From: Gammaproteobacteria bacterium
Lineage (GTDB): Bacteria; Pseudomonadota; Gammaproteobacteria; DSM-16500
Direction: 5' to 3'
Assembly: GCA_025451335.1 (NCBI GenBank)
Contig: JANWKO010000104.1
Span: forward strand, 1 to 59,943
Length of the DNA: 59,943 bases
Part shown: positions 26,012 through 33,871 of the stretch, in pieces
Layout: each line of letters begins with the position of its first letter
Numbering within the stretch: the first letter of the stretch is position 1
The notes under the pieces: generated by a model
The model's database searches: none
Seen by the model: the letters and a program-made list of their open reading frames with translations, nothing else
What the model was told of the DNA's origin: nothing
Position numbers and translations under genes: made by a program

Positions 26012-27481
26012 ATGCCAGATGGATTGACGGCCGGAGCAATTGATGTTCGTACAACTGTGCTTGAATTAATGAAGCTTGAACAAGGAAAGCTTCGTAAATT
26101 AGAAAAATCAAAATCAGGTTTAGATATTCATTTAAGTACATATGGCAATCTTACCTCTTTGTTGGAAACATTGACGGATAAAATGGATGCTTTATCTACG
26201 ACATTTGGTAATCCCAATACGGTTGCATCTTCAAATCCACAGGCTGTGACTGCTTCGCTGGATGATGATGTTCAAGTGAATCCTGGTACGCATACCATTA
26301 CGGTAGGTAATTTAGCTACTTCACAGACAACGACATCGCAAAAATTCTCTAGTCCTCTGGTGCAAATGGGCGTGAGTGAAACGCTTAATTTTCAAATTGG
26401 ATCAAATAATTATTCCGTTCCAATTGGTCCATTAGATACATTGCAAACTGTTTGCGATAATATAAATGTCGCAGTCAATAATACGAATTTGCAAGCAACC
26501 ATTTTATGTGTAGGAGCAAATCAATATCAATTAGTGATAACATCGGATCAAACTGGTGCAGCTAATGCAATTACTATAACGGGTGACACCAATAATGTTT
26601 TTAATTTTACAACGCCCGTTCCCGCTGCTGATGCGACTTTTACCTTTGATGGCATAACCATTAATCGTCCTAGTAATACGATTACTGATGTAATAGATGG
26701 ACTAAGCTTTCAGTTAGTTGCACCAACGGCATCAGGAGCAACAGTCAATTTAACAATTTCAACAGATCCTGAGTTCTCTACAAATCTTACCACTGGCATG
26801 CAAGATATAATAAATGCATATAATGCTATTGTTTCATTTATTGATAAGACTCAAGCTGATCGTGATACTCAAGATGATACCCTTTCTGGTATTAAAACCA
26901 TGCTGCAAAATGTCGTGTTGGGTTCGTTTTCGGTATCTGGAAGCAGTTTTAAAACTTTAACTGATGTGGGCATTAATTTGTCAAAGCCCGAACAGCAAAA
27001 ATTTACGAAAATTGTTTTAGATAAAAATGGCAGAGAAAAGAAAGTAGAAATCACTTACACGGTTTGGGGAAAATTAGAAATTAATGATGATCCTGATTCA
27101 TCTCTTCCGACCTTCCAAAACAATATCACAACCAATCTCGCCAGCCTGCAAGCTTTTTTCACGGATAGTGTGAATGGCTTCATTAACATATTAGAAAATA
27201 ATACTATAGATGATGTAATTTTGAGCCCTGCTGTGGAAACTCCTCAAGGAACAACTGTTCCCGGAACGATTCCAGCTAGAAATACACAGCTAAATCAACA
27301 AGTAAGAACTATTAAGCAACGAATTCAAAATGAAGAAGATCGATTAGAAGGCGTTCAAGCGGGGCTTTTTAAGAAATATACAAAATTAAATGTACTTCTT
27401 GCGGGATTCGAAAGAACACGACATTTTTTGGAAAATCAATTAGCTAGTATAAGTGCAACCAGTATGTCTTATAATGATTAA
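26012..27481 (+). CDS. fliD: Flagellar filament cap protein FliD
   Basis: A 489-residue hook-associated protein 2. The N-terminal D0 segment (LELMKLEQGKLRKLEKSKS, LSTYGNLTSLLETL) and the C-terminal coiled coil (QLNQQVRTIKQRIQNEEDRL) frame the cap domains, with the FliD_N region HTITVGNLATSQTTTSQKF. It folds exported flagellin at the filament tip. AGGAAG is 8 bases before the ATG. It precedes fliS and fliT as usual. Confidence 0.94.
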   Translation: MPDGLTAGAIDVRTTVLELMKLEQGKLRKLEKSKSGLDIHLSTYGNLTSLLETLTDKMDALSTTFGNPNTVASSNPQAVTASLDDDVQVNPGTHTITVGNLATSQTTTSQKFSSPLVQMGVSETLNFQIGSNNYSVPIGPLDTLQTVCDNINVAVNNTNLQATILCVGANQYQLVITSDQTGAANAITITGDTNNVFNFTTPVPAADATFTFDGITINRPSNTITDVIDGLSFQLVAPTASGATVNLTISTDPEFSTNLTTGMQDIINAYNAIVSFIDKTQADRDTQDDTLSGIKTMLQNVVLGSFSVSGSSFKTLTDVGINLSKPEQQKFTKIVLDKNGREKKVEITYTVWGKLEINDDPDSSLPTFQNNITTNLASLQAFFTDSVNGFINILENNTIDDVILSPAVETPQGTTVPGTIPARNTQLNQQVRTIKQRIQNEEDRLEGVQAGLFKKYTKLNVLLAGFERTRHFLENQLASISATSMSYND

Positions 27482-27490
27482 GGAAAGTTT

Positions 27491-27904
27491 ATGAATGCAG
27501 CATATCATGCATACAATGACATTGAATTATCAACAGATGTGATGACTGCTTCGAGTCATAGGTTGATTCAAATACTTATAAATAAATGCTTACAAAACAT
27601 GGAATTAGCGAAAATTTACATTGAAAAAAAAGATGTTATCAAGAAATGCCAATCCATATCCAAAGCTATGTATATTATTAATTACTTGCGTGCTTGTTTG
27701 AACTTCAAAGACAAGACGACTTATGAATTATCAACTTTACTTGATTCAATATATAAGTTTATTGAAAAAGAATTATTGGATGCCAATATGTATAATGATT
27801 TTGATCATCTAAATCAAGCAATTAGCTTACTTACTACAATTAAGTCAGGTTGGGATGGAATTGGTCCAATGATTGATAAAAAAACGCAGGCAAATACCGT
27901 ATGA
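27491..27904 (+). CDS. fliS: Flagellin export chaperone FliS
   Basis: A 137-residue four-helix protein with AYHAYNDIELSTDVMTASSHRLIQILINKCLQNMELAK, given in parts here as AYHAYNDIELST and SHRLIQILINKCLQNM, the FliS pattern. It binds the C-terminal D0 of flagellin before export. It starts nine bases after fliD and overlaps fliT by four bases (ATGA). Confidence 0.9.
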   Translation: MNAAYHAYNDIELSTDVMTASSHRLIQILINKCLQNMELAKIYIEKKDVIKKCQSISKAMYIINYLRACLNFKDKTTYELSTLLDSIYKFIEKELLDANMYNDFDHLNQAISLLTTIKSGWDGIGPMIDKKTQANTV

Positions 27905-28203
27905 TGAATTTGCGTATTAGTGAATTGAAAAAATGTATTCAAGATATAACTCTCTATATAAATGAGAAAATGATTCTTGATGATTTCGATCAGTTAGAAA
28001 CGAAATTGACAGAGCGTGTTAATTTTATTTCAGAGTTAATTTCTTTGCAGTCAGTTGGAGAGAATAAAGAGGAATTAATTCATTTTTTAAAAGCTATAAA
28101 AGATCATGATGATAAGCTTGTGATAGCTGCCAAAGAACGTCGCGAAGAAATTAAAAAAAGTTTATTGAATATAAATAACTTAAAAAAATATGAATTTGTT
28201 TGA
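27901..28203 (+). CDS. fliT: FliT-like flagellar chaperone
   Basis: A 100-residue acidic helical protein. Similarity to FliT is weak; size, helical content and the four-base overlap with fliS support it. FliT proteins chaperone FliD and can regulate early flagellar transcription. Two adjacent ATG codons (27901, 27904) are possible starts. Confidence 0.65.
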   Translation: MMNLRISELKKCIQDITLYINEKMILDDFDQLETKLTERVNFISELISLQSVGENKEELIHFLKAIKDHDDKLVIAAKERREEIKKSLLNINNLKKYEFV

Positions 28204-28217
28204 TCTGATGCTCTTAC

Positions 28218-28574
28218 CTATCTGTGTGGGTGTGGATGCGGACCGGGACCAGGTCCAGGACCAGAGGGTTGAAAAAAAGCATAAGGCTGCACATTGTTGG
28301 GTTGATTGCAGTAATTATCAACATAATAAGGTTTTTTCTCGCCAGTCGTATAAATTTGATTAGATGTACCATTTCCATTTTGTACTACATAGGCCCCTGC
28401 TGGGGGTACTCTCGGGTCGTAAATATTATTTTGATTGCCTCCACACTGCGGGGCTGCTTGCTGCTGCGGTTGGCTGGTGCTGTTATTTATTACGGTTTGG
28501 TCTGAAAACGCGGAATGAGCACATAAAATGGCTAAAAAAGATAAAGTGGAAGCTATTTTTCCTTTTGTATCCAT
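28218..28574 (-). CDS. Small exported protein with Pro-Gly and Pro-His repeat tail
   Basis: A 118-residue protein of unknown family. A signal peptide (SFLAILCAHSAFS, cleavage about residue 24) leads to a Gln/Asn/Pro-rich mature chain with two cysteines (PQCGGNQ and DNYCNQ). It ends in GPGPGPGPHPHPHR, a proline-glycine run followed by alternating Pro-His that could bind metal. AGGAGG lies before the ATG. Convergent with fliT. Low-complexity composition makes homology hard to judge. Confidence 0.78.
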   Translation of the reverse strand: MDTKGKIASTLSFLAILCAHSAFSDQTVINNSTSQPQQQAAPQCGGNQNNIYDPRVPPAGAYVVQNGNGTSNQIYTTGEKKPYYVDNYCNQPNNVQPYAFFQPSGPGPGPGPHPHPHR

Positions 28575-28687
28575 ATGAATACTCCTCCTGGTGCTCCTTA
28601 TATTAATATTTTAACATAATTACAGCACGAACATTCGGTTAAACATTGCACACTTACAACCTCAAGTACTGTTTTTCGAGGGCTGTG

Positions 28688-28879
28688 CCAGGCTAGCCTT
28701 TTTGTTTCTGGAAAATGAAACTGCCTCACAACTCGACGTGCTCATCTGCTCGCGACAAAGTACTTCCCTGTACTTGGTCGCGAGTTTTCGACATCCTGTC
28801 GAAAACACTGCGTGCTAGGATTGCGCTCGTCTGCGTTGTTCGGCACATTTTCCTTTATGAAACAAAAAGGCTAGTCTGG
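28688..28879. repeat. MITE-like palindromic element with terminal inverted repeats
   Basis: A 20-base left arm (28688-28707) and right arm (28860-28879) are inverted copies with one mismatch. Inside are two more hairpins: CTCGCGAC (28749-28756) with GTCGCGAG (28777-28784), its inner stem AGTAC/GTACT, and GTTTTCGACA (28784-28793) with TGTCGAAAAC (28797-28806), perfect. No coding frame is supported. The 192-base size and nested palindromes fit a non-autonomous mobile repeat. It fills most of the 355-base gap between 28575 and 28929. Confidence 0.65.
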
Positions 28880-28929
28880 TACGCCACTGGAAAAGTTTAT
28901 GATATAAAAAATTTTTCATTGATAAATAA

Positions 28930-29922
28930 TCATCTTTTAGGAATAGTTGTATGAGTTTCGCATGGTAAATCTTTTTTTTCTGATTTTTTGGAGAGTACTT
29001 TTTGTCGCCAAATTGAATAAACATTCCGAACAATGTTAAGGCATTTTTCAGTCTTAGACTCACGCAACATTTCAGAAATTTTGAATTCAGATTTTTTTGA
29101 AAATTCAACATAAAATTGACCAGTTTTTTTGAATCCGGAACGCTTGTAAAATTTTTCAAGATGCCCAGAGAATTCATCATCCGATATTTCAAGTCTTGCT
29201 CGTAAATTCTCAGTATCAAGTTTGGCTCCAATTTCCTTCATTAATTTCTTTCCTAATCCTTTCCTTTGCATATCAGGATGCACCATCACTCGTCCAACTT
29301 CTGCTTCATGGGGTTTGGTTTTTGAGAAAAGTAAACGTGCATAAGCTGCAAGTATATATTCTTGTTTGTCATTTTTTTTAAGATTCAACACATGAAGTGT
29401 AGGCTCTAGATCTTTATCATCAGGATCAACATAAGAATACTTTTGAATTTCCATATAATTTTTCGAACGCAATTGAAAAATTCGATATAGATTTAAAGTG
29501 CTCATTTGCGAGAATGTTAGCCATTGCCAATTAATTTTTTCTTCAGGTGCTTTAATTTCAGTTACATCACAATCTCTGTGTGATAACATTTTTTCTTTAA
29601 TGCATGAATCAATAGTTGATTTAAATTCAGCTGTTCTATAATTTTTTGCAATAACAATTCGATCTGCTTCAAAACAACCATGATACTTAGGTACTTGCAG
29701 TCTGACATAAGCAATTAAAACATCAAAACAAGATTGGGAAATATCATTGCTGTCTTTATTAAGCAAAATTAATAGATGTAATGCACATTGATCCTGATCA
29801 TCTAATTCTTGATAAGGATGTTCTTTTTCATTAATTAATACTTCTTGTCTTAATTGAACAATATTGAAGAGTTGATAATTGTTTAAATCCCGAAAGGTTG
29901 CCCATTTATTTCGAGTTTTCAT
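28930..29922 (-). CDS. Double GNAT acetyltransferase-like protein (tandem ElaA-type halves)
   Basis: A 330-residue protein made of two similar halves. Half 1 has FRDLNNYQLFNIVQLRQEVL, PYQELDDQDQCALHLL; half 2 has FSQMSTLNLYRIFQLRSKNY, VDPDDKDLEPTLHVL. These are the ElaA-family GNAT N-terminal pattern. Half 2 keeps an acetyl-CoA loop (VGRVMVHPDMQRKGLGKKLM) and the C-terminal FYKRSGFKKTGQ; in half 1 the equivalent loop is degenerate (RIVIAKNYRTAEFKS). So probably one active and one decayed domain. A basic C-terminal tail follows. Substrate unknown. AAGGA precedes the ATG. Confidence 0.82.
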   Translation of the reverse strand: MKTRNKWATFRDLNNYQLFNIVQLRQEVLINEKEHPYQELDDQDQCALHLLILLNKDSNDISQSCFDVLIAYVRLQVPKYHGCFEADRIVIAKNYRTAEFKSTIDSCIKEKMLSHRDCDVTEIKAPEEKINWQWLTFSQMSTLNLYRIFQLRSKNYMEIQKYSYVDPDDKDLEPTLHVLNLKKNDKQEYILAAYARLLFSKTKPHEAEVGRVMVHPDMQRKGLGKKLMKEIGAKLDTENLRARLEISDDEFSGHLEKFYKRSGFKKTGQFYVEFSKKSEFKISEMLRESKTEKCLNIVRNVYSIWRQKVLSKKSEKKDLPCETHTTIPKR

Positions 29923-30045
29923 AACGATCCTTATTAATCAGGAAAATTGTAAAAATATAGAATTTAACAAAATTCCCTGCGCTATAGAATCTTTTTCGAA
30001 ATGTCTTAATGCAAGCAAAATATACGACAAAACATATAGGCTGTA

Positions 30046-30108
30046 GCAGGCTGAGTAGCGGAGATTGTTTTTCTTTTTCAGGAATTTGTAATGAAAAACA
30101 ACCTACAT
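30046..30108 (+). repeat. Dispersed repeat, copy 1
   Basis: A 63-base segment beginning GCAGGCTGAGTAGCGGAGAT and ending in CCTACAT. An inverted copy with about five mismatches lies at 44638-44700. Short imperfect terminal inverted repeats (ACATATAGGCTGT near 30032, ACAACCTACATGT near 30099) suggest a MITE-like unit of about 80 bases. It sits between the GNAT and LysR genes. Confidence 0.7.
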
Positions 30109-30147
30109 GTACTTTTTAACAGAATCTCCTGAGAAGTGCATCATTCG

Positions 30148-31029
30148 CTAAACTATCTTGTATGAAATTGTTTCCTTAACAATATTAAATAATTGCTTAA
30201 AGATCAGAGTTTCTGTTTGATCTTTATGTCTTAGTAAAAAAGCTCTTTGGAAATTTTTTTGTTTTCTCGGTAAAGTATATTCTTCTAAAATTTCTTTGTT
30301 TTTATGTGTCGCATTTATTTTATTGGCTAAAAAATCAGGGATATAAATAGCGCATAATCCTTGTAAGGTTAACTCAATGGCTGTTGATAACAAATTAACA
30401 GAGTATTTTTTGTTTCGAGGAGAAAGGCTGTCAATCCAACCATCTCTTTCCTTTATTCCTAAAGGATTGCTTGGAAGTGCTAGCGATGGAACAACAAATG
30501 GTATTTCTGAAATATGTTGTCCCTCAAACATATTTTTCTTGTAATAACATCCTAATCGATATTTTCCAATTTCAATTATTTCTACTTGTTCCATGGGAAA
30601 TGGTGCATAAGTAATACCATACTCGAGTTGACGATTTGCAATCAACTGTTCCATATTGCCGGGATCAAGATCGAGTAAAGTAATTGAATTATTTTCAAAT
30701 GAATGTTGTTTAAATTGATTTCCCATGCAAAGGAGAAAAATTTCAACAGCACCAATTTTGATAGATGAAGTGGTTGAGTTTTTGTTTAACTTAAACAAAT
30801 GGTTTTCTTGTTCTAAAAAAAACTTTGCGCGTTGATAGATTTTTAAACCTTGTTCAGTGGGGGTTACGCCTCTACCAGAAGGGCGTAACAAGGAAATGCC
30901 AATTTCTTCTTGTAAAAGCTTCATTGATTTTGAAAGCGCGGAATGAGTGATATGTAATAACTGAGAAGTCTTTGTCAGGCTTCCGGTTTCTACGATTGCA
31001 CAGAATTGTTTTAATCTATTTGTTTCCAT
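30148..31029 (-). CDS. LysR-family transcriptional regulator
   Basis: A 293-residue regulator. The N-terminal winged helix reads LKQFCAIVETGSLTKTSQLL, HITHSALSKSMKLLQEEIG and LLRPSGRGVTPTEQG, typical LysR; the C-terminal effector domain is diverged (TSSIKIGAVEIFLLCMGN). The ATG at 31029 places the HTH at the normal position; an upstream in-frame TTG (31068) is less likely. It is divergent from the Cys-rich peptide cassette, 90 bases away, the classic LysR arrangement, so it likely controls that cassette. Confidence 0.9.
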   Translation of the reverse strand: METNRLKQFCAIVETGSLTKTSQLLHITHSALSKSMKLLQEEIGISLLRPSGRGVTPTEQGLKIYQRAKFFLEQENHLFKLNKNSTTSSIKIGAVEIFLLCMGNQFKQHSFENNSITLLDLDPGNMEQLIANRQLEYGITYAPFPMEQVEIIEIGKYRLGCYYKKNMFEGQHISEIPFVVPSLALPSNPLGIKERDGWIDSLSPRNKKYSVNLLSTAIELTLQGLCAIYIPDFLANKINATHKNKEILEEYTLPRKQKNFQRAFLLRHKDQTETLIFKQLFNIVKETISYKIV

Positions 31030-31119
31030 ATGGGAACAAATCATATAAAAAATGTCACTTTTAGTCAATTTTATATTGAGCTAATGTTGACTTGTCATGA
31101 ATTTTAATTCGGAGGAGAT

Positions 31120-31227
31120 ATGAGAGAAAAAATCATCAAAAGCATTATGCAAAAAAAATTAGTAAATAGAGACACTGGATGGTGTGAGTGTAAATGTCAT
31201 TGTGGGACATGTTCATGTCATTGCTAA
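31120..31227 (+). CDS. Cys-rich 35-residue peptide
   Basis: A 35-codon frame with an excellent GGAGGAG Shine-Dalgarno six bases before its ATG. The first 20 residues are basic and leader-like (MREKIIKSIMQKKLVNRDTG); the last 15 are WCECKCHCGTCSCHC, with seven cysteines, two histidines and near-symmetric CxC pairs. There is no signal peptide. It could be a metal-binding mini-metallothionein or a ribosomal precursor peptide (leader plus core). It is the first gene after the divergent LysR gene. Too short for many gene finders. Confidence 0.7.
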   Translation: MREKIIKSIMQKKLVNRDTGWCECKCHCGTCSCHC

Positions 31228-31275
31228 TTTATTGTTTAAGTCAGCAGTAAAATTTTTTAAAGAAGGAGCTTATAA

Positions 31276-31617
31276 ATGAAATTGCTTAAATTTATTCTAA
31301 TCTTTGTTTTCATTTTCCCGCTAACAAATGCTGTACAAGGACAACGAATATATGAAATACCATTTGATCACGTTCCAGTAGATCCTGAAGTTCCGATTTT
31401 TGCACATTTTAATTTTGATCCTACTCGTAAATTGATAGTTTGCACCACTAGTTCCCCCATGGCTTCCATGGAGATGGCATACGTTCAATGGCACGAAAAA
31501 TATGTAATATTCAGGCCAAACCATCCAGCTATTTTAAAAGATATAGATCCTACTGGCGAATTAGAAATTGGAACAGATCGTGGCATTCATGTAAGTTGCT
31601 CATATGCAAATAAGTGA
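31276..31617 (+). CDS. Small exported protein of the Cys-peptide cassette
   Basis: A 113-residue protein with signal peptide MKLLKFILIFVFIFPLTNAV (cleavage about residue 22). The mature part has two cysteines (LIVCTTSS and IHVSCSY), acidic and Pro-rich segments (VPVDPEVPIF) and a WHEKYVIFRPNHP segment. AAGGAGC precedes the ATG. I do not recognise the family. It follows the Cys-rich peptide by 48 bases. Confidence 0.75.
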   Translation: MKLLKFILIFVFIFPLTNAVQGQRIYEIPFDHVPVDPEVPIFAHFNFDPTRKLIVCTTSSPMASMEMAYVQWHEKYVIFRPNHPAILKDIDPTGELEIGTDRGIHVSCSYANK

Positions 31618-31628
31618 TGTTGAGATTA

Positions 31629-31679
31629 GTTGGCTCACGTACTTTAATTCACGATGAGCCAACTCCGGAGGGCTTTTTT
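31629..31679 (+). terminator. Possible terminator/attenuator inside the cassette
   Basis: GTTGGCTCA (31629-31637) pairs with TGAGCCAAC (31655-31663) around a 17-base loop; TTTTTT follows at 31674-31679 after a 10-base gap. The long loop and gap make it imperfect. It may reduce expression of the next gene relative to the first two. Confidence 0.5.
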
Positions 31680-31692
31680 ATAAGAGGAACTT

Positions 31693-32172
31693 ATGCAGAT
31701 TAAGCTTAATAAATTATTAGAATATGAAAATGATAATGTTATTTCCCGTTATCAAAACGAATATCCTAATTCTAAGATGACAGCAAAAGAAGCTTTTTTA
31801 GAATTGATGAAATATATCTGGTTATGTCACAAACATGCATCAGACAAAAAACTATACACTGAAAATAAATCTTTGAATTTTAAATGTGTTATGCACATAG
31901 AGATGGAAGATATCGATAATATGTGGCATACCTTTCTGCTTTTTACTAGAGACTATCAAAATTTTTGTAATGATTATTTAAATGGAAACTTCTTTCATCA
32001 TGATCCTTTGCCTCCAAAACAACATAAAATTTCAAAAAACAAGTATGCGAAAGAGCTGCATCGGTATTTGTCTTACATTTGTGAAAATTTAGGTGAAGAA
32101 ACTTTGCTTAAATGGTTTAAAGAACAGGAGGCAACTCACAGTCGGCAATCTTTGCCTCAATCGGCAATTTAA
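31693..32172 (+). CDS. WH..FC..HH protein, possibly glycine-rich-domain (DUF1399)-like
   Basis: A 159-residue cytoplasmic protein. The core reads MEDIDNMWHTFLLFTRDYQNF, C, and GNFFHHDPLPP, with conserved-looking Trp-His and His-His pairs plus KYIWLCHKHA upstream. From memory this resembles the bacterial glycine-rich-domain-like (DUF1399) pattern D.[IL]WH.F.L.T..Y..FC....G.F.HH.P; I could not check. The two His sites and Cys could bind metal. GAGGAA precedes the ATG. It is third in the LysR-linked cassette; its stop codon overlaps the sigma-28 promoter of flgB. Confidence 0.72.
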   Translation: MQIKLNKLLEYENDNVISRYQNEYPNSKMTAKEAFLELMKYIWLCHKHASDKKLYTENKSLNFKCVMHIEMEDIDNMWHTFLLFTRDYQNFCNDYLNGNFFHHDPLPPKQHKISKNKYAKELHRYLSYICENLGEETLLKWFKEQEATHSRQSLPQSAI

Positions 32173-32195
32173 GTTTTGCCAATATCTGCCGATAA
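32169..32195 (+). promoter_or_regulatory. Sigma-28 (FliA) promoter upstream of flgB
   Basis: TTAAGTTT (32169-32176), 11 bases, GCCGATAA (32188-32195): almost exactly the FliA consensus. It begins inside the stop codon of the preceding gene and lies about 125 bases before flgB, upstream of the sigma-54 site. Confidence 0.85.
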
Positions 32196-32271
32196 AAATC
32201 ATTTTTATTTCCAGAAGTACAAAATTCAAGGCTTAAATCGATTTAATTTCAATTTTTAATCAAAATCGTGT

Positions 32272-32288
32272 TTGGCACGCTTTTTGCA
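32272..32288 (+). promoter_or_regulatory. Sigma-54 promoter of the flgBCDEFGHKL operon
   Basis: TTGGCACG (32272-32279), four bases, TTGCA (32284-32288): a near-perfect -24/-12 element. The start would be near 32299, giving a 21-base leader with TGGAG before the flgB ATG. Confidence 0.9.
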
Positions 32289-32319
32289 ATGTAATTAAGT
32301 ACTAAATGGAGCTTATGTT

Positions 32320-32706
32320 ATGGATAACAATATATTTGGTCTCTCTGAAAAAGCGTTGCAATTATGTGAAGATCGTTCAACATTATTGACGAGTAATATC
32401 GTTAATAGTAGTACACCGCATTATAAAGCTCGTGACATTGATTTTCATAAAGCATTGCAAAACGCAAATCAAAATGCTTCAGCATTATTAACGACAAATC
32501 AAAATCATATTTCCTCAACTAATCAATTAAGTGGAGGGGAGCCCACTCTATATCGTATACCTCATCAAATGAGTTTGGACGGCAATACAGTCGACGATGA
32601 ATTGGAGAGAAAAAATTTCATCGAAAATGCTTTACGTTATCAAGTGAATCTTACTTTTATACAAAGTAAAACTGAACAAATGATGAAAGCTCTTACAGGA
32701 GAATAA
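32320..32706 (+). CDS. flgB: Flagellar proximal rod protein FlgB
   Basis: A 128-residue rod protein (E. coli 138). FGLSEKALQLCEDRSTLLTSNIVNSSTPHYKARDIDF, seen in parts as SNIVNSSTPHYKARDIDF, is the N-terminal flg_bb_rod motif; the C-terminal RKNFIENALRYQVNLTFI is also conserved. First gene of the operon, downstream of sigma-28 and sigma-54 promoters. Confidence 0.95.
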   Translation: MDNNIFGLSEKALQLCEDRSTLLTSNIVNSSTPHYKARDIDFHKALQNANQNASALLTTNQNHISSTNQLSGGEPTLYRIPHQMSLDGNTVDDELERKNFIENALRYQVNLTFIQSKTEQMMKALTGE

Positions 32707-32708
32707 AA

Positions 32709-33149
32709 ATGGGTACAGCGTCTTTAGACCAAGTTCTCACAACTGCGGCCAGTGGAATGAGCGCCCAAACAACTCGTATCAATACAATAGCCAGTAATCT
32801 TGCAAACGCTGGTACTGTCGGCAGTTCAGAAGAGGGCACCTATCATACCAAATATCCTATTTTCAGCGAAGTGAAGCAAGCGATACCAGGATTAAGTCCG
32901 GATGATCAACCGATAGGTGGTGTGCAAGTCACAGGGATACAAGAAAGTCAAAAACCATTGCAACGAAATTATGATCCAGGCAATCCTTCTGCAAATGAAG
33001 AAGGTTTTATCTATATGAGTAATGTCAACCCAATTGAAGAAATGACAAATATGATTTCAGCATCGCGAGAGTACCAAGCTAATGTGGATGTCATGAATAC
33101 AACAAAAAATTTAATTATGCAGTCGATCAATGTCATCAATAGCAAATAA
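32709..33149 (+). CDS. flgC: Flagellar proximal rod protein FlgC
   Basis: A 146-residue rod protein. ASGMSAQTTRINTIASNLANA is the rod motif; FIYMSNVNPIEEMTNMISA and REYQANVDVMNTTKNL form the conserved C-terminus. It starts two bases after flgB and follows the usual order. Confidence 0.96.
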   Translation: MGTASLDQVLTTAASGMSAQTTRINTIASNLANAGTVGSSEEGTYHTKYPIFSEVKQAIPGLSPDDQPIGGVQVTGIQESQKPLQRNYDPGNPSANEEGFIYMSNVNPIEEMTNMISASREYQANVDVMNTTKNLIMQSINVINSK

Positions 33150-33160
33150 GGTAAGAAACT

Positions 33161-33871
33161 ATGCCAAATGACAAAACGATTAATCCAAATGCACCAACAA
33201 CGCCGAAACCGGGATTTCATGAGCGTCAGCCTAGCATTGGCAAGAAGCCAACAACGCAAGATGATTTTATGAAATTATTTTTAACGCAAATGCGCACGCA
33301 AAATCCCATGAAACCACTTGATTCTGGCGCGATGATGCAACAAATGTCACAAATGGCTTCATTAAGTGCGACTCAGCAATTAGAAAAAAGTGTAAAAAGT
33401 CTGAATGATAATATGGGCAAAACCCAAATGATGCAGGCAACGCAAATTATTGGGAAAAAAGCACAAGTTTTTAAGAGTATCAGTCCTTTAGTAAAAGGAG
33501 AGGGATTAAGCGGTGCCGTTTTTTTAGAGAAACCGACTACCGGTGTGACTGTTACAATAAAAGATCCGAACAATAATATTGTGAATACCATTCAGCTTCC
33601 GGCATCAGGAGAAGGTATAGCTGATTTTGAATGGGATGGGAAAGATTTAGAAAATAAACCCTGTGAACCTGGTTATTATAGAATTTCTGCTACAGCAGTT
33701 ATTGATGGAAAATCTCAAGAAATTAAAACATTAGGGAATTTTAAAGTGAATAGTGTGGGATTAGATAGAGAGCAGCACGAAGTCATTCTTAATCTCGAAA
33801 TGTTGGGCGGCACGAGTACAGATAAAGTCGTTAAAATTTTAAATCCTAAGGAGAGTCGGCCATGGGCATAG
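33161..33871 (+). CDS. flgD: Flagellar hook scaffold protein FlgD
   Basis: A 236-residue hook-cap protein. The N-terminal QDDFMKLFLTQMRTQNPMKP and MMQQMSQMASLSATQQLEKS are conserved; the FlgD Ig-like and tudor-like region includes IADFEWDGKDLENKPCEPG and YYRISATAV. It caps the growing hook for FlgE insertion. Its 3' end overlaps flgE by 10 bases. Confidence 0.95.
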   Translation: MPNDKTINPNAPTTPKPGFHERQPSIGKKPTTQDDFMKLFLTQMRTQNPMKPLDSGAMMQQMSQMASLSATQQLEKSVKSLNDNMGKTQMMQATQIIGKKAQVFKSISPLVKGEGLSGAVFLEKPTTGVTVTIKDPNNNIVNTIQLPASGEGIADFEWDGKDLENKPCEPGYYRISATAVIDGKSQEIKTLGNFKVNSVGLDREQHEVILNLEMLGGTSTDKVVKILNPKESRPWA

